Below are positions 46,871 to 57,870 of a stretch of 64,000 nucleotides of DNA, piece after piece. Position numbers and translations under genes: made by a program. The notes beneath the pieces are model-generated. The model worked only from the letters and a program-made list of their open reading frames with translations. It was not told where the DNA came from and did no database searches. How positions within the stretch are numbered: the first letter of the stretch is position 1; each line of letters opens with the position of its first letter. Source of the DNA: Opitutia bacterium (GTDB lineage: Bacteria; Verrucomicrobiota; Verrucomicrobiae; Opitutales; Opitutaceae); contig CANEVO010000001.1 of the NCBI GenBank assembly GCA_947442255.1, positions 90,849-154,848 of the forward strand. The letters run 5' to 3'.

Positions 46871-48052
46871 ATGATGACGGCGATGTCATCGTCTGCTCCC
46901 CAGCTCAAACTTAGACCGAACGCCAAGGCCCGCGTGCTCGCCGGCCATCCGTGGGTTTTTGCTAATGAGGTCGAAACGCTGCTGCCGCCGGAGCACAACG
47001 GTGAAACGGTCGAATGTCGTGACCGGAGCGGGAGGTTCATGGGGACGGGAATTTATAATTCGAAGTCGCAAATTGTCTGGCGCCGGCTGAGCCGCGACCG
47101 CGTGGTGCTGGACGCGGCGTATTTGCGCGAAGCGGTCCGGCGGGCCGTGGCCCGTCGGGCGGCCGGCAGCGTACGGCGGTTGATTTGGAGCGAGTCGGAC
47201 GACCTGCCCGGGGTGGTGGCCGACCAATTTGGCGATACCCTCGTCGTGCAGATCCAAACTTTCGCGATGGAAAAGCGCAGTGCCGTGCTGGGCGATATTC
47301 TTGCCGAAGTGATCCAGCCGGAGGAGATTATTTTTAGAAATGACGCACCGATCCGGCGCCTAGAAGGAATGCCCGGTGAGGTGCATACGCGGTCCGGTCG
47401 CGTCTGGGAGCCGCGCTGGATGACGATCGATGGCATGGAATACTGGCTCGATCTGCAGCACGGACAAAAAACCGGATTTTATCTCGATCAGCGCGCGCAG
47501 CACGCGGCAGTGGCGAAATACTGCCACGGGCGCCGGGTTCTCGACGCCTTTTGCAACCAAGGCGCGTTCGCGCTGCATGCGGCGCGGGCTGGAGCCACGG
47601 AAGTGCTGGGGCTCGACAGTGCGGAGGATGCGATCGCCGCGGCGCAGCGGAATGCCGCGCGCAATTCTGTCGCCGCGAAATTTGCCGTAGCCAACGTGTT
47701 CGATTGGTTCAATGACCCCGTGCGCGCCGGTGAACCGCTGTGGGATTTGATCGTGTTGGATCCACCACCCTTTGCGAAATCGAAGAGCGCGCTCGAAGGC
47801 GCCTTGCGCGGCTACAAGGAGATCAATCTCCGGGCGATCCAACGGCTCGCTCCGGGCGGGGTTCTCGCGACCTACACGTGTTCCCATCACATGCAGGACG
47901 CCGAGCTTCGGGGCGTGTTGGCTGAAGCGGCGGGTGATGCGCGGCGAAAGCTTCGGGTACTGGAATGGTGCCACCAGCCGCCGGACCATCCGGTGCTGGC
48001 GACCATGGCCGAAAGCGAATATCTGCGGGGCTACCTGCTGCAGGCCGAATGA
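46871..48052 (+). CDS. rlmI: 23S rRNA (cytosine-C5) methyltransferase RlmI-like
   Basis: About 393 residues from 46871 (46883 is an alternative ATG). The N-terminal PUA domain (LKLRPNAKARVLAGHPWVFANEVE, GRFMGTGIYNSKSQIVWRRLS) is followed by a central EEHEA-like region and a Rossmann methyltransferase domain with motif I RVLDAFCNQGAFALHAARAGA, LGLDSAEDAI, and motif IV VLDPPPFAKSKSALEGALRGYKEINLRAI. This is the RlmI/YccW order; RlmI makes m5C1962 in 23S rRNA. The conserved Cys in the TYTCSHHM motif fits m5C chemistry. A response regulator gene follows. Confidence 0.9.
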   Translation: MMTAMSSSAPQLKLRPNAKARVLAGHPWVFANEVETLLPPEHNGETVECRDRSGRFMGTGIYNSKSQIVWRRLSRDRVVLDAAYLREAVRRAVARRAAGSVRRLIWSESDDLPGVVADQFGDTLVVQIQTFAMEKRSAVLGDILAEVIQPEEIIFRNDAPIRRLEGMPGEVHTRSGRVWEPRWMTIDGMEYWLDLQHGQKTGFYLDQRAQHAAVAKYCHGRRVLDAFCNQGAFALHAARAGATEVLGLDSAEDAIAAAQRNAARNSVAAKFAVANVFDWFNDPVRAGEPLWDLIVLDPPPFAKSKSALEGALRGYKEINLRAIQRLAPGGVLATYTCSHHMQDAELRGVLAEAAGDARRKLRVLEWCHQPPDHPVLATMAESEYLRGYLLQAE

Positions 48053-48110
48053 GGCGGCGGCGGTTTGACGACGGGCTAGAAGGCATCGCCGATTTTTTGA
48101 TGATGGCGGG

Positions 48111-48530
48111 ATGCCTCGGCCCACGAATACGCTGATTGTCGATGACGAGCCGCATGTCCGCACATTTCTGCGGCTCGTTTTGAAGGAGCCTGGTATCGAG
48201 CAGACGTGGGAGGCGGGAGACGGGGAGCAGGCGCTAGCTGGGATTGAGCAGCATCGACCGGAGCTTGTTTTGCTCGACGTGAATATGCCGCTGATCAACG
48301 GGCTGGAGGTGCTCAAGCGTGCGAAAGAGCTCGATCCTGATCCGGCGGTGATCGTCGTCACGTCAGAGAGTTCCTTGAAGACAGTGCAGGAGGCCGTCCG
48401 GCTGGGCGCGTCGTCGTATGTGCTCAAGCACCGGCCCAAAAACGACGTCGGCCAAGCGGTCGGAGACGCGCTCGATGCCCTTGAGGATGAAGGCTCGGAC
48501 GACCATCAAGCTGACGAAACGGTGCCCTGA
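48111..48530 (+). CDS. Single-domain response regulator
   Basis: 139 residues, a receiver domain only: LIVDDEPHVRTFLRLVL with the acidic pair, the phospho-acceptor Asp in LVLLDVNMPLINGLEVL, the switch TS in VVTSESSLKTV, and the conserved Lys in YVLKHRPKND, where family members usually have KP. The tail is acidic (DALEDEGSDDHQADE). No kinase or output domain is nearby. It is the second orphan receiver in the window; the remnant at 50811 would be a third. Confidence 0.9.
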   Translation: MPRPTNTLIVDDEPHVRTFLRLVLKEPGIEQTWEAGDGEQALAGIEQHRPELVLLDVNMPLINGLEVLKRAKELDPDPAVIVVTSESSLKTVQEAVRLGASSYVLKHRPKNDVGQAVGDALDALEDEGSDDHQADETVP

Positions 48531-48581
48531 AACTCCCGGACGCAGAGGGGAAGTCTGGTGGCCGGGCGAAGCGGGCGCGGG

Positions 48582-49256
48582 TCAACGCCGCAGCTTCTCC
48601 AACTCGCGACGCGTCGCTTTGATTTCGTCGAGCTGCTTTTGCAGATCCTGCTTTTCTTCCTTTGTCTTTGCGCGGGCGATGGCCTCGATCAAGTCGCGTT
48701 CCGATTCCATCAGGTTGACGCGTTCCTGCGCGAGCGATTCACGGTGCTTGCTCGATTCGCCGCCAAAAATGGAGAGGACGGACGATAGCTTGGGGTCGTT
48801 CAGCGCTTTGTCGGTTTCGGTCGACTTGAGGTTTTTCTTTTCACGCGCGATGGCCTGTTCCTGGAGTGCGAGCTGACGGTCGAGTTCGGTGATGCGGCTC
48901 TTTTTCACCTCGACCTGTGGCAGGAGCGTCGCCGGATCGCCGTCGGGTTTGGCCGATGGATTGGCGACGGGCTTGGCCGCTGCGACCGGCTGCGGCTCAG
49001 CGGGAGCAACCGGCTCGGCCGGAGCCGGAGCGGGTGCCGTGGACTTGCCGGCGCTGGATGTCGGAGCGGCTGCCGGCGGAGTGGGGCGGGCGGGCGGCAA
49101 AGGTTTCTTTTTGGCTTCTGCGTCCGCGCGGGCCCGGAGCACCTCTTTCATGTGCGATTTGGGCGCGGTTTCCTCATCCGCGGCGTAAACACCCGATCCG
49201 AGGGTGGCGCTGAGCAGGGCGATCGTGAGCAAGCGGTTTTTCATGGAATTCGCCAT
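48582..49256 (-). CDS. Exported coiled-coil protein with Pro/Ala-rich linker
   Basis: 224 residues from 49256 (ATG at 49244 is an alternative). Signal peptide LLTIALLSATLGSGVYAAD, then a charged helix (MKEVLRARADAEAKKK), a linker of about 65 residues rich in Pro and Ala, and a C-terminal coiled coil of about 110 residues (SRITELDRQLALQEQAIAREKKNLK, then ERDLIEAIARAKTKEEKQDLQKQLDEIKATRRELEKLRR). No enzyme domain. The layout suits a periplasmic spacer or scaffold protein; I do not recognise a family. It lies downstream of eno but beyond the eno terminator, so it has its own promoter. Confidence 0.78.
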   Translation of the reverse strand: MANSMKNRLLTIALLSATLGSGVYAADEETAPKSHMKEVLRARADAEAKKKPLPPARPTPPAAAPTSSAGKSTAPAPAPAEPVAPAEPQPVAAAKPVANPSAKPDGDPATLLPQVEVKKSRITELDRQLALQEQAIAREKKNLKSTETDKALNDPKLSSVLSIFGGESSKHRESLAQERVNLMESERDLIEAIARAKTKEEKQDLQKQLDEIKATRRELEKLRR

Positions 49257-49333
49257 TAGCAATCGTGGCAGGCGGACAGCAGGAGTCGAGGGGATTGGAC
49301 CACCTGTTTTACGGTGCGGGTTCGCGCCCAGAA

Positions 49334-49363
49334 CAAAAAAAGGGGCCGGTCGAAGACCGGCCC
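49334..49363 (-). terminator. eno: Rho-independent terminator of eno
   Basis: On the minus strand, GGGCCGGTC, a three-base loop and GACCGGCCC (a perfect 9-bp stem) are followed by a run of T (seven A on the plus strand). It is placed 34 bases after the enolase stop. Confidence 0.9.
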
Positions 49364-49397
49364 AAATGGGCGATGCGTGCAATGAAGCGACGGGCGC

Positions 49398-50777
<1,380 letters not shown>

Positions 50778-50810
50778 TCACGTGAGGCTCCGACATCCCC
50801 GGTTCGGGCC

Positions 50811-51123
50811 ATGCTCGAATTGGGGATCAAGGAGTATTTTGACGTGGAGACCGCCCGTTCCGCCAACGAGGCAGAAATCATGATGGCCACCCGGAGTTAC
50901 GGTGTCGTGGGGTGCGATCATCTGATGCCAGGCGAAGAGGGCCTCGCCTTTCTGACGCGGGCCCGGAGGCAATTTCCACAGGTGCAGCGAATTTTGATGA
51001 CGGGCTCTCAATCGCTTATTGATTTCCCGCAGTACCGCATTGGCGGGCCTCGCCGGTTGCCTAATGAAGCCGCTCAACGCCGCCGATTTGATTGAGGCGA
51101 TCCGGCTGGCCATGCCGCGGTAG
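50811..51123 (+). pseudogene. Response regulator fragment, 5' truncated and frameshifted
   Basis: The frame from 50811 gives the middle of a receiver domain: KEYFDVETARSANEAEIMMATRSYGVVGCDHLMPGEEGLAFLTRARRQFPQVQRILMTG. The DDE-containing first strand is missing upstream, where no frame encodes it. Near 51036-51040 the frame shifts, and the last part (GLAGCLMKPLNAADLIEAIRLAMPR, including the conserved KP) continues in another frame to a TAG at 51121-51123. It is therefore the decayed remains of a receiver of the kind often joined to HD-GYP or kinase domains. Confidence 0.78.
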
Positions 51124-51162
51124 CCGGCGCGGGAGTTCGCACCTGGCGTCGAAACCGCGGAG

Positions 51163-54100
51163 CTATCGCCGCAATTTTTCCCGCAGATACGGTGCGGTTG
51201 GACTATGTTTCGTTTTCAGCAAGCCGGGAAGTTCGCCCTGATACATCAGCTCACCGCCATCGGGGCCGCCGACCGGCCCGAGTTCGACGATGTAGTCGGC
51301 TTCGGCGAGCAGATCGAGGTGGTGTTCGATTACGACCACGGTGTGCCCTTGGTCCACCAGCGAATGCAGGACGCGGATGAGTTTTTCGCAGTCGCTCAAG
51401 TGCAGGCCGATGGTCGGTTCCTCGAGGAGATAAAGATTGCGCGGCGATTCACCGCGGCTGCGCTCGCGATACGTGGCGAGACCGGTGGACAGCTCGGTCA
51501 CCAGCTTCAGGCGCTGCGCTTCGCCGCCGGAGAGACTGGGCGAACTCTGGCCAAGGGTCAGATAGCCCAATCCGCAATCGAGCATCAGCCGGCACACCTG
51601 CGAAAGCTGGGAGTGAAAATCGAAGAATTGAGCGGCCTCCTCAAAGGTCAGCTGCAAGACTTGGCCAATGCTCTTGTTCTTCCAAGTGAGGTCGGCGAGC
51701 TCCGAACTGTAACGCAGACCACGACAGTCGTCGCAGGGCAGAAAAGTGTCGGGCATGAACGCCATCTCCAGCTTGATGCGACCAGCGCCCTCGCAGGTCG
51801 GGCAGCGTCCGCCCGTGGTATTGAACGAAAAACGGGACGCCGTGTACCCGCGGATTTTGGCGTCCGGCAGGGACGCGAAAAACTGCCGAATAAGATCGAA
51901 GATGCCGAGATATGTCGCCGGCGTCGAACGGGGGGTTTTGCCGATGGGGGATTGGTCGACTTCGATCACACGTTTGAAGCGATCCGCGCCGCTCAGCCGG
52001 TCAAAAGGCAGCGACGGCGTAAGTGTCGCGGCTGACGATTCGTCAGCCGTGAAACCGGTGGCTCTAACAAAATTCCGGCCGGCGAGCCTGGATTTTTTCG
52101 CGGCGATCGCATAGGCGGCCGCAGGATAGAGGACATCGCGGAACAACGTTGATTTGCCCGCGCCGCTTGGTCCCGCGACCATGATCAGCCGGCCGAGCGG
52201 CAGCCGGAGATCGAAGCCCTTCAGATTGCGGAATGTGACGTGAGTCAGCTCCAGCCAATCACACTGGAGCGGGCGGGGGCCGCCGGCCGGAATTTCGTTC
52301 CGGGATGAACGAGCTTGGCGCTTCGCTGAGCGCGCAGGAGAGTTTACCGACCGGTATGCGCCGCGCAGTGGGTGAGGAATACCCTTGGCCAGAAAAAGCC
52401 CGGTGAGCGAGGTGGCGCTGAGTTTGATCTCAGCGGGTGTGCCGTGGGCCAGAAGCTCGCCGCCGTGAATTCCGGCGCCGGGCCCGAGGTCGATGATGCT
52501 GTCGGCTCGGGCCATGAGTTCTTCGTCGTGCTCGACGACGAGGAGCGTGTTTCCCTTTTCGCGCAGTGCCACGAGCGTTTCGATCAGCCGGTCGTTGTCG
52601 CGGGCGTGCAACCCGATGCTGGGCTCGTCGAGCACGTAAAGCACCCCGGAGAGATTCGAGCCGAGCTGGGCGGCCAGGCGGATACGTTGCGCCTCGCCGC
52701 CGGAGAGTGTCTCGGTCGGTCGGTCGAGCGCGAGGTAGGCGAGGCCGACGTGATCGAGGAATTTCAGGCGTTCCTCGATCTGTGGCACAATGTCTCGCAC
52801 GATGAGTTTGCCGCGTGGATCGAGGTCGAGATTGCGGAGGTGGGCGAGGAGTTGAGAAGGCGTGCTGCGCAGCAGTTCGGGGAGAGAAAGGGGAGGCTGT
52901 TTGCCGCGGAAATGGAGTTTCACAGCGCGGCCGATCCGATTCAGTCGGGCGCCGTGACACTCCGGGCAAGACTCTCCCTCGACGGAAAGATCGTCCGCGG
53001 AATCGAGGCCGAATTCCCGGAGGCGGGCTGAGGGGTCATCCTGATCGTCCTCGTCCTTCGCCTCGAGCATCCACGGGAACACCCGTCCGTGACCACGGCA
53101 GGCCGGACACCAGCCCCGGGGTGAGTTGAACGAGAAATTTTTCGGATCGAGTTCGGGAAAAGACTCGCCGGTTTCGACGTCGGTGCGCGTGGTGGAAAAC
53201 CAGGAGAGGATTTCGTTCCGCGGTGTGAGTAGGAAGCAGGCGCCTTTGCCGAGACGCAAGGCGGTGTCGAGCGCGATGCCGGGCCGGGTTTCGGTCTTGA
53301 GGTCGGCAACCACCACCTCGATGTCGTGCTCCTTGTAACGGTCGAGCTTTTGGAAGGTGTCGACACGCGTCAGCCGCCCGTCGGCGCGCATCAGCGGGTA
53401 GCCCTGATTGCCGATCCAGGTGGCAATCGGCTGGTGATGGCCTTTACGGCCGCGAATGAGCGGCGCGCAGAGGTAGAGGTGTTTCGCTTTTTTTCCCGCG
53501 GCAGGGCCAGTCATCACGCGGGCGAGCAACTGCCTGAGCGCGCCGGACGACAGGGGCTTGACTGGTTTGCCGGTGTCCGGGTGATGTTGAATCCCGAGCC
53601 GGGCGTAGAGCAGTCGCAGGTACTGCGCGACCTCAGTGATCGTCGCGACGGTGGATTTGCGGGAACCACGTGTCACGCGCTGTTCAATGGCCACCGTGGG
53701 AGGAATCCCGGTGAGGCGGTCAATGGCGGGCCGGGGAAGTTGTTCGACGAATTGTCGCGCGTAGGGCGACATCGATTCCATGAAACGGCGCTGGCCCTCG
53801 GCGAAGACGATGTCGAAGGCGAGGGTGGATTTGCCTGAACCCGAAACGCCGGTGACGACGTTGAGCTGGCGGTGTGGAATCGTGAGCGAAAGGTTTTTGA
53901 GGTTATTCTCCCGGGCGCCGGTAATCGTGAGACAGGCGGGCTGGGTGAGCGGCGCGGCGGTCACGATGTAAGGTGCGGGCGACTCCGCGGCGGCGAGGAT
54001 CTGACCGGCGCCGTCGGTGAGCGCAGTTCGTAAGAACGGCGACGTCGCGGTTGCCGCGGTGGCGACGGATTCCGGCGTGCCCTCCGCGACGATCCGGCCC

Positions 54101-57069
54101 CCGGCGGCGCCGGCATCGGGACCGATTTCGAGCAGCCAGTCGGCTGATTTCAAAACGTCGAGATTGTGCTCGATGACGACGACACTGTGGCCGCGATCGA
54201 CCAGTGCCTGCAGGACGGTGAGCAGACGCTTGACGTCGTGGCGGTGCAGGCCCGTGGTCGGCTCATCGAGCAGCAGCAGCGCGCCGGCAGGATCGCGGTC
54301 CGATCCGCTTGCGGGTGAGGCCGCGGTGGTTGTTTCGCCGGCATCGCCCGTGTAACCGCTGAGATAGCGGACGAGCTTGAGGCGTTGGGATTCGCCGCCG
54401 CTCAATGTGTTGAGCGGCTGGCCCAGCGTGAGGTAACCGAGGCCGACGGAATCGAGACTGGCCAGACGGGAACGGATGGCCACGTGATCCGCGAACAGTA
54501 CGAGGGCGTCGGAGACGCTGGTGGCGAGAAGATCGGCGATGGAGTGGCCGTGCCATTGAATGGCGAGGACTTCGGGTTTGAAGCGGCGGCTTTCACACAC
54601 CGGGCACGGAACAAATACGTCGGAGAGGAACTGCATCTCGACCCGCTCGTAGCCAAGGCCCAGGCAGTGATCGCAGCGCCCGTCGCCGCTATTGAAGGAA
54701 AAGGAGGACGGACTGAAACCCGCAGCTTCGGCGGCGGGAGTTTGGGCGTAGAGTTCGCGGATCAGCTCCCACGCCGCGGTGTAGAGGGCTGGATTCGATC
54801 GGGGAGTCCGCGAGAGCGGAGATTGGTCGACGAGAACAATTTCACCGATCCGGATGTCCGCCGTGATGGCTTCGATCGTCGCGGGATCCTCCGTGAGTTG
54901 GTGGCGCTGGGCGAGCAGGCCTTGATGGATGACGTTGTCGAGCAGGGTGGATTTGCCCGAACCGGAGACTCCACTCAGACACACGAAACGACCCAGGGGC
55001 AGGCGGAAATCGAGGCCGCGAATATTGTGCTTCGTGACGCCCTTGAAGGTGAGCCAGGCGACGGGACGATCGCTGGAGGGGCCCACGACGAGTCGTCGGG
55101 CGACGGGGGTGGCGACCGTCTCCCGGCCGGAGAAATACGCGCCGGTGATGCTGCGGCTCGAGGTGAGCATCTGCGGCACCGTGCCCTGAAAGACAATGTG
55201 GCCGCCCCGGCTGCCGGGTTCCGGGCCGACTTCGATCACGTGATCGGCGGCTAGAATCATGGCCTCGTCGTGTTCCACGACGACGACCGTGTTGCCGGCG
55301 TCTGCGAGCGAACGCACGATGGCGATCAGCCGGTCGATATCGCGCGGGTGCAAACCTACGCTCGGTTCGTCGAGGACGAACAGCGTGTCGATCAATGAAG
55401 TGCCCAGACAACTCGTCAGATTGACGCGCTCGACCTCGCCGCCGGAGAGGGTCTTGGAAGTGCGGTCGAGGGTAAGGTAGCCGAGGCCAACCTGTTCGAG
55501 GTAGCGCAGTCGGGTGACGATCGACTCGTAGGCGAGTTCCGACTGCCGATCGCCCGACTTGGGCGCCGCGTCCCGCAGGGCGGCAATCAGATCGGAAACG
55601 GGCAGTTGGTAGAGTTCGGGCAGCGTGCGGCCGCGCCATTTCCAGCAAAGCGATTCGGGCTGCAGCCGCTGGCCGCCACAGTCAGGGCAGGGATTGTAGG
55701 CGCGGTAGCGCGAAAGAAAGACCCGCACATGCATCTTGTAGGTGGTTTTCTCCAGCCACCGGAAGAAACCCTTCAGACCATACCAATACTTCGGCCAGGT
55801 TTTCCCGTTCTCCTCCCCGTAGCCCGGCTCACCGTCGACGAGGAACGCGCGCTGGTCGGGCGTCAGCGCGGCAAACGGGACGTTGGTGGGGATTTTCCGT
55901 TTCTTCGCGAATACCCGCAGGTCGGCGAGGGATTCCCGGTAGACCGCGCCCTCCCAGCACTTGATCGCGCCGTCGTCGATCGACCGCGACTGGTCGGGAA
56001 TCGCGAGGCGGTAGTCGATTTCGATGACGCGTCCGAACCCGCGACATTTTGGGCATGCGCCCAGAGGGGAGTTGAACGAAAACAGCGCGGGCGTGGCGGC
56101 GCGGAACGAACGGCCGGTCTTCGGGGAATGCAGGCCGCGTGAATAGTGGCCGCTCTCTGCGAACCGGCCGGCAGTGGTTTCGTGAAAGGCGAAGAGTTCG
56201 CCGTGACTAAAATGCAGCGCGGTCTCGGCCGCCTCGAGGAATCGTGCTTTCTGGTCGGCGTCCAGAGTTACGCGGTCCTGGGCTACGAAAAGGTGCGCGG
56301 CATCCGCCAGCGGCTTCGGGTCGGTCAGGAGATCGTCGATACGGTGAACCGCGGGGCCGGTTGCCGCCGGCTTGCCGGCACCGGAGGCGAGGACGCGCAC
56401 GTAGGACTGCGTCTTAAGATTCTTCAGGATCTCCGGCCACGTAAGGTTGGCGGGTTTCGTGACCTGAAAGGCGATGACAAGCGTGTGGCCGGCGTGGGCG
56501 GCGGACAATTTTTCCCAGATCGTCTGCGGGTTGTCGTCCTCGACTTTTTCGCCGGTAGCCGGATCGAAGCATTCCGCGACTTGGCTGAACCAGATTTTGC
56601 AAAAATCGGTGAGCTCCGTCATCGTGCCCACGGTGGAGCGCGACGTCTTGACCGTGTTGGTCTGCTGGATCGCGAGGGACGGCCGAATGTTTTCGATCGA
56701 GTCGACGTTGGGTTTGTCGAGGAGGTCGAGAAATTGCCGGGTGTAGGCGCTGAACGTTTCGACGTACCGGCGCTGACCCTCGGCGTGCAGGGTGTCGAAG
56801 ACCAACGACGATTTGCCCGCGCCGCTCAGTCCGGTGACCACGATGAATTTGCCGAGCGGCACATCGAGGTCGAAGCCCTTGAGGTTATTCTGTCGGACGC
56901 CGCGCAGCCGGATGCATTCGAGGCTCGCGGTGGCGGAAGGTGGGACGGGAGAACGCACGGGCCTCACGAAGCGGAGAGAGGAGGGGAATGCAACCCACCG
57001 GACACGATACCATTGCCGTCGCAACCTATCGGCGACGGGCAGTGGCCAAAAGCGCAGGCCTCCGGACAT
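51163..57069 (-). CDS. uvrA: Double-length excinuclease UvrA (two UvrA copies in one chain)
   Basis: 1968 residues, about twice normal UvrA. The first copy spans roughly residues 50-1020, the second 1040-1968. Four P-loops are visible: GLSGAGKSS (about 80), GVSGSGKST (about 700), GVSGSGKST (about 1079) and GPSGAGKST (about 1634). They pair with four signature motifs: LSGGEVERVNL, LSGGESQRLKL, LSGGEAQRIRL and LSGGEAQRLKL. Each half has paired zinc-finger CxxC sites (CPKC/CPDC and CDHC/CPVC; CPAC/CPEC and CPTC/CDDC). UvrA normally works as a dimer that finds bulky DNA damage and loads UvrB, so here the dimer is one polypeptide. The first roughly 45 residues are not conserved, and the real start may be a little downstream of 57069. 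It follows deoR by 15 bases. Confidence 0.95.
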   Translation of the reverse strand: MSGGLRFWPLPVADRLRRQWYRVRWVAFPSSLRFVRPVRSPVPPSATASLECIRLRGVRQNNLKGFDLDVPLGKFIVVTGLSGAGKSSLVFDTLHAEGQRRYVETFSAYTRQFLDLLDKPNVDSIENIRPSLAIQQTNTVKTSRSTVGTMTELTDFCKIWFSQVAECFDPATGEKVEDDNPQTIWEKLSAAHAGHTLVIAFQVTKPANLTWPEILKNLKTQSYVRVLASGAGKPAATGPAVHRIDDLLTDPKPLADAAHLFVAQDRVTLDADQKARFLEAAETALHFSHGELFAFHETTAGRFAESGHYSRGLHSPKTGRSFRAATPALFSFNSPLGACPKCRGFGRVIEIDYRLAIPDQSRSIDDGAIKCWEGAVYRESLADLRVFAKKRKIPTNVPFAALTPDQRAFLVDGEPGYGEENGKTWPKYWYGLKGFFRWLEKTTYKMHVRVFLSRYRAYNPCPDCGGQRLQPESLCWKWRGRTLPELYQLPVSDLIAALRDAAPKSGDRQSELAYESIVTRLRYLEQVGLGYLTLDRTSKTLSGGEVERVNLTSCLGTSLIDTLFVLDEPSVGLHPRDIDRLIAIVRSLADAGNTVVVVEHDEAMILAADHVIEVGPEPGSRGGHIVFQGTVPQMLTSSRSITGAYFSGRETVATPVARRLVVGPSSDRPVAWLTFKGVTKHNIRGLDFRLPLGRFVCLSGVSGSGKSTLLDNVIHQGLLAQRHQLTEDPATIEAITADIRIGEIVLVDQSPLSRTPRSNPALYTAAWELIRELYAQTPAAEAAGFSPSSFSFNSGDGRCDHCLGLGYERVEMQFLSDVFVPCPVCESRRFKPEVLAIQWHGHSIADLLATSVSDALVLFADHVAIRSRLASLDSVGLGYLTLGQPLNTLSGGESQRLKLVRYLSGYTGDAGETTTAASPASGSDRDPAGALLLLDEPTTGLHRHDVKRLLTVLQALVDRGHSVVVIEHNLDVLKSADWLLEIGPDAGAAGGRIVAEGTPESVATAATATSPFLRTALTDGAGQILAAAESPAPYIVTAAPLTQPACLTITGARENNLKNLSLTIPHRQLNVVTGVSGSGKSTLAFDIVFAEGQRRFMESMSPYARQFVEQLPRPAIDRLTGIPPTVAIEQRVTRGSRKSTVATITEVAQYLRLLYARLGIQHHPDTGKPVKPLSSGALRQLLARVMTGPAAGKKAKHLYLCAPLIRGRKGHHQPIATWIGNQGYPLMRADGRLTRVDTFQKLDRYKEHDIEVVVADLKTETRPGIALDTALRLGKGACFLLTPRNEILSWFSTTRTDVETGESFPELDPKNFSFNSPRGWCPACRGHGRVFPWMLEAKDEDDQDDPSARLREFGLDSADDLSVEGESCPECHGARLNRIGRAVKLHFRGKQPPLSLPELLRSTPSQLLAHLRNLDLDPRGKLIVRDIVPQIEERLKFLDHVGLAYLALDRPTETLSGGEAQRIRLAAQLGSNLSGVLYVLDEPSIGLHARDNDRLIETLVALREKGNTLLVVEHDEELMARADSIIDLGPGAGIHGGELLAHGTPAEIKLSATSLTGLFLAKGIPHPLRGAYRSVNSPARSAKRQARSSRNEIPAGGPRPLQCDWLELTHVTFRNLKGFDLRLPLGRLIMVAGPSGAGKSTLFRDVLYPAAAYAIAAKKSRLAGRNFVRATGFTADESSAATLTPSLPFDRLSGADRFKRVIEVDQSPIGKTPRSTPATYLGIFDLIRQFFASLPDAKIRGYTASRFSFNTTGGRCPTCEGAGRIKLEMAFMPDTFLPCDDCRGLRYSSELADLTWKNKSIGQVLQLTFEEAAQFFDFHSQLSQVCRLMLDCGLGYLTLGQSSPSLSGGEAQRLKLVTELSTGLATYRERSRGESPRNLYLLEEPTIGLHLSDCEKLIRVLHSLVDQGHTVVVIEHHLDLLAEADYIVELGPVGGPDGGELMYQGELPGLLKTKHSPTAPYLREKLRR

Positions 57070-57084
57070 GGCCCGGGCAAGCGA

Positions 57085-57870
57085 TCAATGCCGGGAGGCC
57101 CGCTTCTTCTCGGCGAGCGTAAGTTTGGCGCCCGCGCTGTGGATCGCCCGGGCGACGGCCGGCGCCGGTGGCGTGTCGGTCACGATGGTGAAATGCCCGC
57201 TGAACGGCGCGGTCAGACTCAACGCCCTGCGGCCGAATTTCGAGTTGTCCAGGGCGAAGATCGTGCGCTCGGCGGCGCCGATCATCTTGCGCTGGGCTGC
57301 CACGATCAGGGCGTTGTGGTTCCACACGCCGTTTTCGGTGATGCCCGCCCCGCCGAGGATCGCAACGTCGGCGTGGATTTGTTCGAAGGATTGCTCGCAC
57401 AACGGCCCCACGAGCACCCCGAGGCGGCTGTAAATGCTGCCTCCTGTGACGATCGTTTCGACGCTGCCGATCTCGCCGAAAAGCGAGGCGATGGGCAGCG
57501 AGTTGGTGATAATTTGGAGCCGTTTCTCGACGAGCAGGCGGGCAACCGCGTAGGTCGTGCTCCCTCCGTCGAGAATCACTGTCATGCCGGGTTGCACGTG
57601 GGCCGCGATCAGGCTGGCGATGGCGAATTTTTCGTCGGGGTGGCGCTGGTTGCGCGAGATAAAGTCGTATTCCTGTGCCAGTGCATCGGTTTCGATCAGC
57701 GAAGCCCCGCCATGGTGGCGGCGCACGATGCCCTGAGCTTCGAGGGTGTCCAGTGCGCGGCGGACCGTGGACAAAGAACCGGCGAAGCGTCCGGCCAGCG
57801 TATGGAGATCCGCGTATTTGTGCTCGCGAATAAATTTCTCAATCAGGTCGGTGCGCTGTTGGTTCGTCAT
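57085..57870 (-). CDS. DeoR-family transcriptional regulator
   Basis: 261 residues. The N-terminal DeoR helix-turn-helix is TLAGRFAGSLSTVRRALDTLEAQGIVRRHHGGA (about residues 22-55). The C-terminal sugar-phosphate sensor of the ISOCOT fold has ILDGGSTTYAVARLL, IITNSLPIASLF, VTGGSIYSRLGVLVGPLCEQSFEQI and ALDNSKFGRRAL. DeoR proteins usually repress sugar catabolic genes and are released by a sugar phosphate. Its ATG overlaps the glycosyltransferase stop by four bases (57867-57870), and uvrA follows, so it is cotranscribed with genes that are not obvious targets; the regulon is unknown. Confidence 0.92.
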   Translation of the reverse strand: MTNQQRTDLIEKFIREHKYADLHTLAGRFAGSLSTVRRALDTLEAQGIVRRHHGGASLIETDALAQEYDFISRNQRHPDEKFAIASLIAAHVQPGMTVILDGGSTTYAVARLLVEKRLQIITNSLPIASLFGEIGSVETIVTGGSIYSRLGVLVGPLCEQSFEQIHADVAILGGAGITENGVWNHNALIVAAQRKMIGAAERTIFALDNSKFGRRALSLTAPFSGHFTIVTDTPPAPAVARAIHSAGAKLTLAEKKRASRH

